64,000 nucleotides of DNA. Source: Clostridium thermosuccinogenes. Lineage in GTDB: Bacteria > Bacillota > Clostridia > Acetivibrionales > DSM-5807. Numbering within the stretch: position 1 is the stretch's first letter; every line of letters starts with the position of its first letter. Shown here piece after piece: positions 51,730 through 61,090 of the stretch. A program made the translations under genes and the position numbers. Location: contig NZ_CP021850.1 of NCBI RefSeq assembly GCF_002896855.1, forward strand, positions 2,257,665 through 2,321,664. The letters run 5' to 3'. The notes beneath the pieces were generated by a model. It was not told where the DNA came from. It worked only from the letters and a program-made list of their open reading frames with translations, and searched no databases.

Positions 51730-52464
51730 CTATAATCCAAGTCTACTTCCGTTAACTTTCAGCCACTTCCGGCATTCGCTGTAGTTTGGCTGAATTGACT
51801 CTACAAGGCTCCAGAAGTCCTTTGAGTGGTTCATAACTTTCAGATGGCACAGTTCATGCACAACTACGTAATCAATTACATGGAGAGGTGTCATAATCAA
51901 TCTCCAGTTTAAATTTATATTTCCCTTTTTACTGCAACTTCCCCACCGGGTTTTCTGATTTTTTATCATCACCCTGCACGGAGCTACCTTGAGCTGCAAA
52001 GAATACTTGTCAATTCTTTCTTTAGCAACTTCAGCAAAACGCTGCCTGTACCATTTCATAATTGCTTCTTTTATTGCCTGTTTCCTGGATTCCCCAGATA
52101 ATCCCCGAGATATGTACACTGTCATGGTATCTTCCTGCATAAGCACTTTTGCCTTGCCCGAATCCTTTTCCACCACTTCAAGGGTATATTCCTCACCGAG
52201 ATACAGGAATTTTTCGCCGCTGACAAATTGCCTGGGTACTATGTTTGAATTCCTTTCTATGGCTTCATTTACTTTTTTAATAATCCAGCCTGCCTTTTCC
52301 TGCACTATTTCTCTAATCTGTTTTTCACTGATACGCAAAGGAGCAGATACCTTTACCTCACCATTCATATCAACAGTTATTCCTATCGTTTTCCGCCTGG
52401 TTTTAACTACAGTATAGGCAACCTTATTATCCTCGATTTCAACAAAATATTTTTTACTTTTCAT
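51730..52464 (-). CDS. YgjP/WLM-type zinc metallopeptidase (DUF45)
   Basis: A 244-residue protein with the YgjP-like metallopeptidase domain. The zinc site is VVHELCHLKVMNHSKDFW (about 201-218; HExxH variant HELCH, third ligand in NHS-x-x-FW). The preceding RWGSCSKKGNINLNWRLI (about 173-190) is the family signature. It is cytosolic, of unknown substrate. A weaker upstream TTG start (52485) is possible. Confidence 0.9.
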   Translation of the reverse strand: MKSKKYFVEIEDNKVAYTVVKTRRKTIGITVDMNGEVKVSAPLRISEKQIREIVQEKAGWIIKKVNEAIERNSNIVPRQFVSGEKFLYLGEEYTLEVVEKDSGKAKVLMQEDTMTVYISRGLSGESRKQAIKEAIMKWYRQRFAEVAKERIDKYSLQLKVAPCRVMIKNQKTRWGSCSKKGNINLNWRLIMTPLHVIDYVVVHELCHLKVMNHSKDFWSLVESIQPNYSECRKWLKVNGSRLGL

Positions 52465-52621
52465 GTCTTCACTCGCTTGTTTCAAAATTATATGCAGGAT
52501 TTATAACATCTGCTATTTCCATGGTATCATGAATGTCTATAAATTTCATCCATAGGTTTGCAAGCCGGAACCTATTCATCCGGTGTTGACCTGTTAAAAG
52601 TAATGGTATATTCCCATTGAT

Positions 52622-52723
52622 TTATAAGCTCTTTAAGCTATTCATAAATTCTTCAAGACTGTTGGTTTCCTCAGCCTTTCTCCTGCTTATCAGACTTCCT
52701 GCCCCGTGAGGCACTGAGTATTT
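52622..52723 (-). pseudogene. C-terminal remnant of an rtcB-like RNA ligase gene
   Basis: A 33-codon open stretch on the minus strand reads YSVPHGAGSLISRRKAEE and ends with TAA at 52622. HGAG followed by SR matches the guanylylation-site region of RtcB ligases (SSPHGAGR-x-SR). There is a stop codon just upstream and no start, so this is a fragment of a deleted gene. Confidence 0.5.
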
Positions 52724-52765
52724 TCATTTATTCTGAACTTTAATTATAAATTGCTATTCCTTAAA

Positions 52766-53053
52766 TTACAGCCTTTCTACGCTGCCTATCTCCATTAATT
52801 TATATGTTAACTCAAAATGGGTTTCGGCTTTGGAGTTTTTTAAAATATTATTTGCCCATTGGGATAGCTGTCGTTCCCTTGTGCAAATAAAGGATTTTAT
52901 ATTCCAATTGTATTCAGTAGCATAGTTTATAGATTTTACACCCTCAACAAAAAACTCATTATACTTTGCTCTCTTTTCCCTATTTCTTTTTAATACTTCA
53001 AAGCGTTGGAAATCATTATTTTCAGAAAATATTCTCTTGATTTTGGGTTTCAT
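52766..53053 (-). pseudogene. Truncated TrmH/SpoU-like RNA methyltransferase
   Basis: A 95-codon ORF with the N-terminal substrate-binding domain of TrmH-family 2'-O-methyltransferases (RFEVLKRNREKRAKYNEFFV, EGVKSINYATEYNW) and nothing of the SAM-binding knot that should follow. The frame ends in GSVERL and a stop, directly before the rtcB-like remnant. It is most easily explained by a deletion that removed most of both genes. Confidence 0.7.
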
Positions 53054-53187
53054 TTTGCTTTATCCTCATTTGAGTCTTTCTATATGAAATTTACTAATAA
53101 ACCCATCTTGCTAAAATATTATACATCAGCATAATACAATTGTGTATTTATTTACGACTACCTATTAGAGAAGGTAAATACATTAAC

Positions 53188-53230
53188 GAAAAAATGAGTA
53201 ATCCCCTCTCTCAAATAGAGGATTACTCAT
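53188..53230 (-). terminator. Intrinsic terminator after GH3 gene
   Basis: ATGAGTAATC/GATTACTCAT stem (53194-53203, 53221-53230) with TTTTTT on the minus strand, shortly after the GH3 stop. Confidence 0.85.
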
Positions 53231-53247
53231 CCATCTTTTACTGCTCA

Positions 53248-55539
53248 TTATCCATTGAGCTTTTCATTTAGTTTTTGAATCAATTCATTCATCTTTTCCT
53301 CAGTGAATGCACCTCTGCTAAAGTTAACTATAGCGCGAAGCGGCGTGTATCTCATAATTGCCATCATAATTGGATCCATCGGTTTTTCCTGATCCTGCGG
53401 CACGCTAATTACAGAATTTTCCTGTGTTGCTCTGCTCATAAATTCCTTGATTACAGGGGCAAGATTTGGATCCGAAAGCAAGTCGCCCATCAGCGTATTC
53501 CTGTGCACCGGCTTCCTAACAGTAACTGTGGATTTTACAACTATTTTTTCTTTAAGGACAATGTCCCTCGATGACTTTCCGATTAAAATCTCAAACTCGC
53601 CGGTCTCTACATGCCAGTCTTTTATATCTGTATTGTAATAGGCAAAGGCTCTCTTGTCCAACTCAAATACCACAGTCTTCTCCTCGCCTGGCTTTAGCTC
53701 TACCTTTTCAAATCCCTTCAGCTCTTTTTCCGGCCTTATAACTGAGCTTTCCACATCTCTTACATAAAGCTGCACCACCTCTTTACCTGTCATGTCGCCG
53801 ATATTCTTAACTTTTACACTGACTGTTACCGTTTCGGTATCCAGCATTTCCTTCTTGTTAATATTAAGGTCGCTGTATTCAAATGCAGTATAGCTCAGCC
53901 CATATCCAAAGGGAAACAGTGGCTCTATGTTCTTCTTGTCATAGTACCTATAACCCACAAATGCGCCTTCCCTGTATTCCACCCTGTCGCCTTCTCCTGG
54001 GAAATTCAAATACGAAGGATTATGGCTTAATTCTTTAGGGAAGGTCTCAGCCAGCTTGCCGCTGGGATTTGCGTCTCCAAACAGCAGATCAGCAACAGCT
54101 CCGCCCATGGCTTGACCTGCCAAGTAAGCCTCCAGCACTCCCTTTACTTTGTCAATCCAAGACATCTCTATTGGTGAACCGTTGCTGAGCACTACTACCA
54201 CATTGGGCTGTACTTGCGCTATCGCCTCGATAAGGGCACAGTGGCTCTCCGGCATCCTCATGTGCTGACGATCATATCCTTCCGATTCATAATGATCAGG
54301 AAGTCCTGCAAATATCACAGCCACATCTGCCTGCACAGCCGCTTTCTTTGCTTCCTCCAAAAGCCCTTCATTCGTTTCATCCTTTTCAAGACTGTAGCCC
54401 TGGGCATATGTAACATTAACATTGTCTCCTGCTGATTTCCTTATCTCCTCATAAACATCATCCAGTATTGTGGGATTCACATGGGAGCTTCCACCGCCCT
54501 GATACCTGGGCCGTTTTGCAAACTCGCCAATTATCGCAACTGTTCCCTGTTTTTTAAGCGGCAGGATATTATCCTCGTTTTTCAAGAGTACCATGCACTC
54601 TCTTGCCACTTCCCTGGCCAATTGATGATGGGCATGCTTATCATATGCAGCATTTTCTTTCCTGTTATCCACTACTTTAAAAATGATATTGAGTATTCTC
54701 TCAACAGCTCTGTCCAGTACCTCTTCAGGCAGTATGCCATTTTTTACAGCCTCTACTATTTTGCCATCACCTACTCCAAAACTGGAGGGCATCTCGAGGT
54801 CAAGCCCTGCCTCCAAACCCTTAACCCGTTCATTGACAGCGCCCCAGTCGGATACCACAAAACCTTCAAAGCCCCATTCATCCCTCAATATTTCTGTCAA
54901 CAGATTTTTATTCTCCGACGCATATTCACCGTTTATTTTGTTATATGAACACATGACTGTCCAGGGCTTACCCTTTTTCACTGCCCCTTCAAAGCTGGAT
55001 AGGTAGATCTCGCGCAGGGTCCTCTCATCCACTATGACATCAACGCTCATTCTGCGATGCTCCTGATTGTTGGCGGCAAAGTGTTTAAGAGAAGTGCCCA
55101 CTCCCTGGCTCTGCACCCCTTTTATATGACTGGCTGCCATTTCGGAAGAAAGATACGGATCCTCTGAAAAGTATTCAAAATTTCGGCCGCAAAGGGGAGA
55201 ACGCTTGATATTAGCTCCCGGTCCAAGGAGAACGGATACTCCTTCCGCTTGACACTCTTCGCCCAAGGCGGTGCCCACCTTCTCCACCAATTCACGGTTC
55301 CATGAGCTTGCCAAACCTGCAGCCGTAGGAAAGCAAGTGGCCGGCACGCTGTCATGAATACCAACATGGTCTCCTTTCTGTTCCTGTTTTCTAAGCCCAT
55401 GAGGCCCATCAGTCACCATAATGGACGGGACGCCAAGGCGCTCAACGCCTTTTAGATGCCAAAAATCCAAGCCTGAGCACATACCCGCCTTTTCTTCCAA
55501 AGTCATCTGTGAGATTAATTTTTTGATATCCCTTTGCAT
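53248..55539 (-). CDS. GH3 family beta-glucosidase-like enzyme
   Basis: A 763-residue glycoside hydrolase family 3 protein. N-terminal TIM-barrel domain: [10 protein letters not shown] (about 44), [10 protein letters not shown] (about 118), the nucleophile in [10 protein letters not shown] (about 226-235, Asp in SDW). A second alpha/beta-sandwich domain has [11 protein letters not shown] (about 346) and [10 protein letters not shown] (about 554), and a C-terminal fibronectin-like domain (about 570-660) is present. It is cytosolic (no signal peptide), so it would cleave imported beta-glucosides or related oligosaccharides. GGGAGG lies upstream of the ATG. Confidence 0.93.
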   Translation of the reverse strand: MQRDIKKLISQMTLEEKAGMCSGLDFWHLKGVERLGVPSIMVTDGPHGLRKQEQKGDHVGIHDSVPATCFPTAAGLASSWNRELVEKVGTALGEECQAEGVSVLLGPGANIKRSPLCGRNFEYFSEDPYLSSEMAASHIKGVQSQGVGTSLKHFAANNQEHRRMSVDVIVDERTLREIYLSSFEGAVKKGKPWTVMCSYNKINGEYASENKNLLTEILRDEWGFEGFVVSDWGAVNERVKGLEAGLDLEMPSSFGVGDGKIVEAVKNGILPEEVLDRAVERILNIIFKVVDNRKENAAYDKHAHHQLAREVARECMVLLKNEDNILPLKKQGTVAIIGEFAKRPRYQGGGSSHVNPTILDDVYEEIRKSAGDNVNVTYAQGYSLEKDETNEGLLEEAKKAAVQADVAVIFAGLPDHYESEGYDRQHMRMPESHCALIEAIAQVQPNVVVVLSNGSPIEMSWIDKVKGVLEAYLAGQAMGGAVADLLFGDANPSGKLAETFPKELSHNPSYLNFPGEGDRVEYREGAFVGYRYYDKKNIEPLFPFGYGLSYTAFEYSDLNINKKEMLDTETVTVSVKVKNIGDMTGKEVVQLYVRDVESSVIRPEKELKGFEKVELKPGEEKTVVFELDKRAFAYYNTDIKDWHVETGEFEILIGKSSRDIVLKEKIVVKSTVTVRKPVHRNTLMGDLLSDPNLAPVIKEFMSRATQENSVISVPQDQEKPMDPIMMAIMRYTPLRAIVNFSRGAFTEEKMNELIQKLNEKLNG

Positions 55540-55931
55540 ACTTCAACCTCCCATTATTTGTTTATTATTGTTGAAAAGCCTTATATAATTATTAAATTCA
55601 TCTCGTTGTGCTGCACGAAATCTTACATGTAGTAGAAATATTATGATAATCACCATGGCTATTAATATCTCAGCAAAGAGCTACTGTCTGGGGTAATTAC
55701 TCAAACACATACTCTTTGACTTTTGAAAATCTAAAGCATGAATTATGATTTAAGCGATATTTGAGCGTTATATTGATAGGTAACAATATCAAACTGGAGT
55801 TTTCATTATCAATATTTACTTTTAAGCAAAGCTATTACAACCAATCATGCTTGCAAAGCGCAACCAATAATGAAAATAACATTCATATTTTTGTGTCAAC
55901 AAAATAATAACAGCGAAATCCTGTATTTATA
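55540..55931. other. Intergenic with dispersed element copy C
   Basis: No gene is supported in this 390-base gap. It has GH3 promoter sequence at the left end and the dispersed hairpin element at the right. Confidence 0.5.
55840..55902 (+). repeat. Dispersed hairpin element, copy C
   Basis: Third copy of the element at 17121 and 31355. Core CATGCTTGCAAAGCGCAACC, then ATGAAAATA/TATTTTTGT arms. It lies just downstream of the CocE-type gene on the opposite strand sense. Confidence 0.65.
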
Positions 55932-57629
55932 TTATATTATGGGCAATTGAATTGAAGAATCATATTTACCACCAGTATGCAATATTTGATTAGCTATTTT
56001 AGTCTTATCATGAGTTGACCATATACCTTTGTAATTGGAATGAATTGCATATTGAGGAAAATCGGAGGATGAAATATCTATGCGAATTCTTGAACCTGCA
56101 CTAATCTTCCAGGTAATAGGTAGGGTCTTAATGTTTATCTCTTCTATATCTCCAGGCACATATGATATTCTCTTTGGTGAATTATTTCTATAAGCCATTG
56201 TGGTAATGCCGGTTCTAAGATTATATGCATCCCCATTAGGAAAAACTTCCATAATTTTAGCTGTAAAACACGTATCTTCGCAGTCGGAGCTTACAAAAAG
56301 TTTGACATTAATATTGCCAACCACCAGAATATCCTCAGTCAGCACATCGGATACAAAACTTATAACATCGTCTCTATATCCCGGCTTCTCCTGTAGTAAA
56401 CTTCCCCTTCTTTCAGCAGACACGAAGATTGTCTCTCCCCCATTGGTAAACACGGGATTCAGCGGATCATATTGGTATTTTATTGTTTTCGCAACATCAG
56501 ATTTTTCATGAGATAAAACATAAGCATCAAATTCAGAATGTCTATTGGTGGTTAAATACAGAGTTTTTATTGCATTAGGCTGTATTGGCCAGCTCTCCCA
56601 CTGACCCCAGATATCATCGCCAATTATGTAGGTTTTTATCTCCGGTTCAGGTAATATGTTTTTCCTCAAAATTTTATCAAACCAATTAAACATATCTGAA
56701 TTTAGATTAAAATATGCACTCTTACTTTTATGTCCGGGAATAGAGGGTTTAAAGTCATGATCCCATCCTCCCACGATTAATCTGCTGTATTTTTTTGTAT
56801 CATTACTTAATTTCTCATAACCTAAAACCGTACCCTCCAAATGATGATCAAACCAACCTCCGACAATGCATATAGGTATATTTATCTTTTCAGGTATCTC
56901 TCTTAATTTACCCCAAAATCCCCTTTGCCAGTACTCACAGTCATAGTCAGTATGGGTAATCCAATCCCTGTACCAGCCTAATTTGATTCCCCATAAGTCT
57001 TCATCCACCTTTATATGAGGACGATATAGGCATGCTTTTATATAATCTGTTTTAAAATCGTCGGTGATATGCTTGCCTGCATTTGTCATTGCCCACCCTG
57101 TTAAAATATCATGTCTAAATAGACCATCTTTATATGCAGATAGATAGCGGTCAACACCATAGTGACACAGATATAAAGCCTTAACTTTTTCAGGCAATTT
57201 ATCTGCAATTATCCAACCCGTCAACGCCATGTAGGAAACACCGTGAATCCCTATTGATGCACACCAGCTTTGCTGTGCCAACCAATTCACACTATCAATA
57301 CCGTCATTGGGTTCATTGATATTCGGCTCCCATGTACCTTCTGACCCTACTGTACCCCGGCAGAACTGAAAAACATATATGAATCCTCTTTTAGCATATT
57401 CCTCTCCATGAGCTTTGAAAAATTCATACATAGGATAAGGGGTTCTCACAAATAGAACCGGCCATGACCCCTCGCCTTTGGGAGAGCATATTACTGTCCT
57501 CAATTTAGTCCCATCCCTCATGGGAACCATAACCTCTTTTATATCATCCATTTCATAAGTAGCTGGATATACATCCTGTCTATAGCTGCTTCTAACGAAA
57601 TCTATCATCTCAGTGGTTTTATCACACAA
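55932..57629 (-). CDS. CocE/NonD family (X-Pro dipeptidyl-peptidase S15-like) hydrolase
   Basis: A 565-residue alpha/beta hydrolase of the CocE/NonD (S15-type) family. Nucleophile Ser is in GIHGVSYMALTG (about 129-140); acid and base regions are CIVGGWFDHHLEG (about 247-259) and VGGWDHDFKPS (about 280-290). The C-terminal jelly-roll domain (about 380-565) closes with SAGSRIRIDISSSDFPQY. The starting codon is TTG with GGGGGGTG 8 bases upstream. It forms a unit with the AtuA pair and the MBL hydrolase; the substrate of this group is unknown. Confidence 0.87.
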   Translation of the reverse strand: MCDKTTEMIDFVRSSYRQDVYPATYEMDDIKEVMVPMRDGTKLRTVICSPKGEGSWPVLFVRTPYPMYEFFKAHGEEYAKRGFIYVFQFCRGTVGSEGTWEPNINEPNDGIDSVNWLAQQSWCASIGIHGVSYMALTGWIIADKLPEKVKALYLCHYGVDRYLSAYKDGLFRHDILTGWAMTNAGKHITDDFKTDYIKACLYRPHIKVDEDLWGIKLGWYRDWITHTDYDCEYWQRGFWGKLREIPEKINIPICIVGGWFDHHLEGTVLGYEKLSNDTKKYSRLIVGGWDHDFKPSIPGHKSKSAYFNLNSDMFNWFDKILRKNILPEPEIKTYIIGDDIWGQWESWPIQPNAIKTLYLTTNRHSEFDAYVLSHEKSDVAKTIKYQYDPLNPVFTNGGETIFVSAERRGSLLQEKPGYRDDVISFVSDVLTEDILVVGNINVKLFVSSDCEDTCFTAKIMEVFPNGDAYNLRTGITTMAYRNNSPKRISYVPGDIEEINIKTLPITWKISAGSRIRIDISSSDFPQYAIHSNYKGIWSTHDKTKIANQILHTGGKYDSSIQLPII

Positions 57630-57658
57630 AATTATACACCCCCCAATAGGAAGTTCTC

Positions 57659-57973
57659 CTAATCTTTTTCATATTCAATTTCCATTTCCAATAATGCTGA
57701 GCTTAGACTCTTTCCATGTGCATCCAAAGCAAGGGTTCTTGTAACTCCTCCTCCCAATGCCTTTTCCAATACAAAATTTAGAGCGCCTAACTTAGGCAGT
57801 TCATATCTCTTTACATCTCCTTCAATTATTTCAGAAAACCAGTTTTTTACTTTTTCGGCAGTTACCTGTTTTTCAATTATCTTATAATCTTCCATATTGT
57901 ATACAATTAGGGATATATTTGAAATATTGCCTTTGTCTCCAGCTCTCGAATGAGCAATATGCCTAAGCTTCAC
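57659..57973 (-). CDS. AtuA C-terminal domain protein
   Basis: A 104-residue protein matching the C-terminal domain of AtuA (acyclic terpene utilization) as a separate chain: KLRHIAHSRAGDKGNISNIS at the start and LPKLGALNFVLEKALGGG with VTRTLALDAHGKSL at the end. In many bacteria the large AtuA-type protein and this domain are made by adjacent genes. The start is GTG; GAGGAGG lies upstream and overlaps the AtuA stop region (3-base gap). Confidence 0.88.
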   Translation of the reverse strand: MKLRHIAHSRAGDKGNISNISLIVYNMEDYKIIEKQVTAEKVKNWFSEIIEGDVKRYELPKLGALNFVLEKALGGGVTRTLALDAHGKSLSSALLEMEIEYEKD

Positions 57974-57976
57974 TTT

Positions 57977-59332
57977 TTATGCCTCCTCATATAGGACATC
58001 AATTTTTATGTCCCGGCGCTGGATAAAGATAGATGCAATGGATACAATATCTCTAACATACTTTCTTGCTCCCCCGCCACCTGCTGGGCCATTCAAATAA
58101 AGTGATTCTACTTCATTCCCAACTATTTCAGCATCAGTTTTACAGCTCGTCCTGGCCGCCACCCTGAGCCTTACTTCTGGAAAATCATTCTTTCCATGAG
58201 CCAGATACATGCCCAGTGTATCCTGATAAAGGGAGTTCAAACCTATATAGTCAATTCTGAGCTCATCCAAGGGCACTTTAAGATATTCCAGCCTTTTTTT
58301 AATGATTTCTCCTGCTAATCGTGCTCTTTCCAAAGCTCCCGGGCCACCGTAACTTATCTCCCCTTCCCCGATGTAGCAATCCTTGTATCCGATGCTCACC
58401 TTATATAGTCCATTTCCTTTCCTTCCCGTAGCTCCTTGAACCAGCACCTTATTTTTGGCAATTTCTTTTACTTCTACCTGAGAATAATCAGCAATTCCAT
58501 CAGGAGTTATATAGCTTGATGGATTATGTATTTCATATAATATTTGTTCTTTACAGATAGATGGAGTAACCATTCCTCCTGTCCCTTCAAGCTTGGTTAC
58601 AACAATTTCTCCTTCCTTGCTGATCTCAGCAATAGGAAATCCTATATTCCATAATTCCGGAACATCCTTGTAGCCAGGATCTGCAAAGTAACCTCCCGTT
58701 ATTTGGGATGAACACTCCAGCAGGTGGCCTGCAAGTATTCCTTTGCCTATCAGGTCATAACAATCCTTTGCCCATCCAAACTCATACATAATGGGTCCCA
58801 AAAATAAAGACGGATCTGCGATTCTGCCTCCAATAACAATATCAGCACCATGCTGCAAGGCCTCTACAATTCCATCAGCTCCAATATACGCGTTGGCAGA
58901 TATTATTTTTGGGTATATAGTCGATAGCTTTTCACCTGTCTCCAATAAAGGATAATTCAAATATTTGTCAATACAATCTAAAATATCATCTCCTATGATG
59001 ACAGCAATTTTTAAACCTTTTATCCCCATATCTGAAGCCATTCTTTTAATGACCCTTGCAGCTGCAATTGGGTTAGCAGCACCCATGTTGGTTATAATCT
59101 TCACCTTATTCCTGAAACACGCCGGTAAAACTTTTTCCATTCTATATTCCAATAAATCGTTATATCCTTTGTCAGGGTCTTCAAGCTTCTGTAGCTGAGC
59201 CAGAGCTATGGTTCTTTCTGCTAAGCATTCAAATACTATATAATCTAAATTTCCATATTCAATCAGATCAAGAGCAGGCTCTATTCTATCTCCCGCATAG
59301 CCTGCACCTGACCCAATTCTTATAGTCTCCAA
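57977..59332 (-). CDS. AtuA-family protein (DUF1446)
   Basis: A 451-residue protein of the AtuA/DUF1446 family, first known from the acyclic terpene utilization cluster of Pseudomonas; the biochemical activity is still poorly defined. Supportive segments: IRIGSGAGYAGDRIEPAL (start), YIVFECLAERTIALAQLQ (about 31-48), TNMGAANPIAAARVIKRMA (about 80-98), ADIVIGGRIADPSLFLGP (about 160-177) and LNGPAGGGGARKYVRDIVS near the end. TTG start with GGAGG 7 bases upstream. It pairs with the C-terminal-domain gene. Confidence 0.9.
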   Translation of the reverse strand: METIRIGSGAGYAGDRIEPALDLIEYGNLDYIVFECLAERTIALAQLQKLEDPDKGYNDLLEYRMEKVLPACFRNKVKIITNMGAANPIAAARVIKRMASDMGIKGLKIAVIIGDDILDCIDKYLNYPLLETGEKLSTIYPKIISANAYIGADGIVEALQHGADIVIGGRIADPSLFLGPIMYEFGWAKDCYDLIGKGILAGHLLECSSQITGGYFADPGYKDVPELWNIGFPIAEISKEGEIVVTKLEGTGGMVTPSICKEQILYEIHNPSSYITPDGIADYSQVEVKEIAKNKVLVQGATGRKGNGLYKVSIGYKDCYIGEGEISYGGPGALERARLAGEIIKKRLEYLKVPLDELRIDYIGLNSLYQDTLGMYLAHGKNDFPEVRLRVAARTSCKTDAEIVGNEVESLYLNGPAGGGGARKYVRDIVSIASIFIQRRDIKIDVLYEEA

Positions 59333-59508
59333 AAAAATACCTCCAGATGTTGATTATTTCTATCTAAGACTTAACATTGCAAGCTATCTATGTGTTTGAA
59401 AACGCATAGACAGCCCATAAAACTACCATGAACCCATCACTGTTGGATGATAAAGCCGCAATGTGTATGTAGACTACAATAGAAGATCAAGTTTAAATAA
59501 TTATATTA

Positions 59509-60339
59509 CTATTTGGATTTTTCATAAATGAAAGATGCCTTTTTATATTGTGCACGCTCTAAAACACCATGCTTTCCAAACACACCATCCGGTACAGAAG
59601 GTGGAAAACCAAATCCGGCCAGATCTGGCATTATATTAGCTCGATCTTCCAAAATGGCTTCTGAAAGCCCAATAAAGTCATCCAGATAGGATGGATGCAA
59701 CTGCGGTCCATTATGGGCAGGATAGATGGTATCGAACTCTTCAGCCCGTTTTTTCAGTTTCCGCATGTTTTGTAAATGTGATGACACTACCTCTTTATAG
59801 GGCAATGGCTGATTCCGTACAAATAATAGTACCTGACCTGCTTCCAGTTCATCACCTGTATACAATGCTCTATTATCCCTATCCAACAGGGCTATACTGC
59901 TTTCATGGTGAGCTGGTATTTCAATGACTTCCACCTTGCGCTGGCCCAAATCAAATACATGCCCCTCCCTGACCGTATTTACTTTGTAGTCTGGATATGG
60001 TCTGCTGTTGTGAATCTGTTGCATTTCATCGGTAAATGCCTTTTTCATAGTTTTTTCAGCACCTGGTCCTGCATAAACTGTATCCCACCATGGATTGCCC
60101 CCAGTGTGATCATAATGCCCATGGGAATTGACCACGATTATAGGCTTGTCAGTGATTTCCTCTACAAATGCACGTATATTTCCGACCCCATATGCTGTAT
60201 CAAACAGCAATGCCTGCTCCGTGCCTATCATAAGATAACAATGCACATTGCCAAAGGATATGGTGTATGTTCCTGGTGCTGTCATCCACTTGCCGTAAAT
60301 GAAACCTTGCTCATTGATGTTCTCATTTCTAAAATTCAT
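59509..60339 (-). CDS. MBL-fold metallo-hydrolase
   Basis: A 276-residue metallo-beta-lactamase-fold hydrolase. Metal site: VVNSHGHYDHTGGNPWWD (about 70-87; HxHxDH), second-site residues in YTGDELEAGQ (about 158) and YPAHNGPQLHPSYL (about 200). Such proteins hydrolyse thioesters, lactones or similar bonds; with the CocE-type and AtuA-type genes this might be a small-molecule catabolic module. ATG 60339 has AAAGGAG upstream. Confidence 0.9.
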   Translation of the reverse strand: MNFRNENINEQGFIYGKWMTAPGTYTISFGNVHCYLMIGTEQALLFDTAYGVGNIRAFVEEITDKPIIVVNSHGHYDHTGGNPWWDTVYAGPGAEKTMKKAFTDEMQQIHNSRPYPDYKVNTVREGHVFDLGQRKVEVIEIPAHHESSIALLDRDNRALYTGDELEAGQVLLFVRNQPLPYKEVVSSHLQNMRKLKKRAEEFDTIYPAHNGPQLHPSYLDDFIGLSEAILEDRANIMPDLAGFGFPPSVPDGVFGKHGVLERAQYKKASFIYEKSK

Positions 60340-60429
60340 GGTTTTGCTCCTTTCTACTGTTATTTTGTAATAAAATTGATATGCATTATATATAAGGGTT
60401 TTCAATGTCATAATCGTCGTTCCGTTTAA

Positions 60430-60857
60430 TCAAGTCATGGATGGATATGCTTCCTTTACCTTGGCAAGCAGTTGGGTGATCTGGTTGTAACTGCTATAGC
60501 CGTCGGTTGTCAAAGAGAAATCATCAACGCTGTAGACAAGCTCATCAAAAAATATCTTTCCTTACTATAAGCCCATTAGCATAAGCTCGCTCTTTCAACA
60601 GAGATTTGCTCAAAATAAGTTCCCCATGTCACGGGTATTAAATTTACAGTCATATTCAAATCTTTAGAAGCCAATTCATTCACGGCCTGGTTATCTTTAC
60701 TTTGATTGGGGCTTTTCTGTGCTAGGCAATGCAAATAATTTACTTGATAAGGCTCTTCATCAAAATTAGTACTTGCATCAGTAGTCTGACTGCTTTTTGA
60801 ATCAGTTTTACTAACAAAAATGAAACTGATTTTTTTGCATTTCATTCTCGCTTCCAT
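60430..60857 (-). pseudogene. Remnant of an ABC solute-binding protein gene
   Basis: Two stretches are recognisable on the minus strand. The first (60576-60857) carries the N-terminus with LNMTVNLIPVTWGTYFEQIS, a typical sugar-binding lipoprotein segment, then stops; the second (60430-60575) carries YSSYNQITQLLAKVKEAYPS and ends with TGA at 60430. Together they represent the two ends of an internally deleted extracellular solute-binding protein gene (DUF3502-like type). The signal peptide is damaged. Confidence 0.65.
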
Positions 60858-60881
60858 CCAAAACAGTAAAAAATCAAATAT

Positions 60882-60908
60882 AACGTTCTACTTAGTAAAA
60901 CGTTCTAC
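60882..60908. promoter_or_regulatory. Candidate LacI operators
   Basis: AACGTTCTAC occurs at 60882-60891 and again at 60899-60908, 17 bases apart; the second forms TAGTA-AACGTT-TAC dyad symmetry around a central CG, as in LacI operators. A looser copy in the other direction is at about 60970-60980. They lie 25-50 bases upstream of the decayed transporter gene and about 185-210 bases before the LacI gene. Confidence 0.5.
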
Positions 60909-61090
60909 GTATTTTAGTATATCAATAATATACTGTTATTGTCAATAATTAGAAGTAAAATTCCGATTAGTAGAAATGTTTGCATTGGTGTGTAATATAC
61001 TTCCTTGCCTTTTCTGACGATAGTAACTATAATTACTGTATTACAAGCATTTAATTATGCCTGCAGGTTGCTTTGAATGGAGGTTTAATA

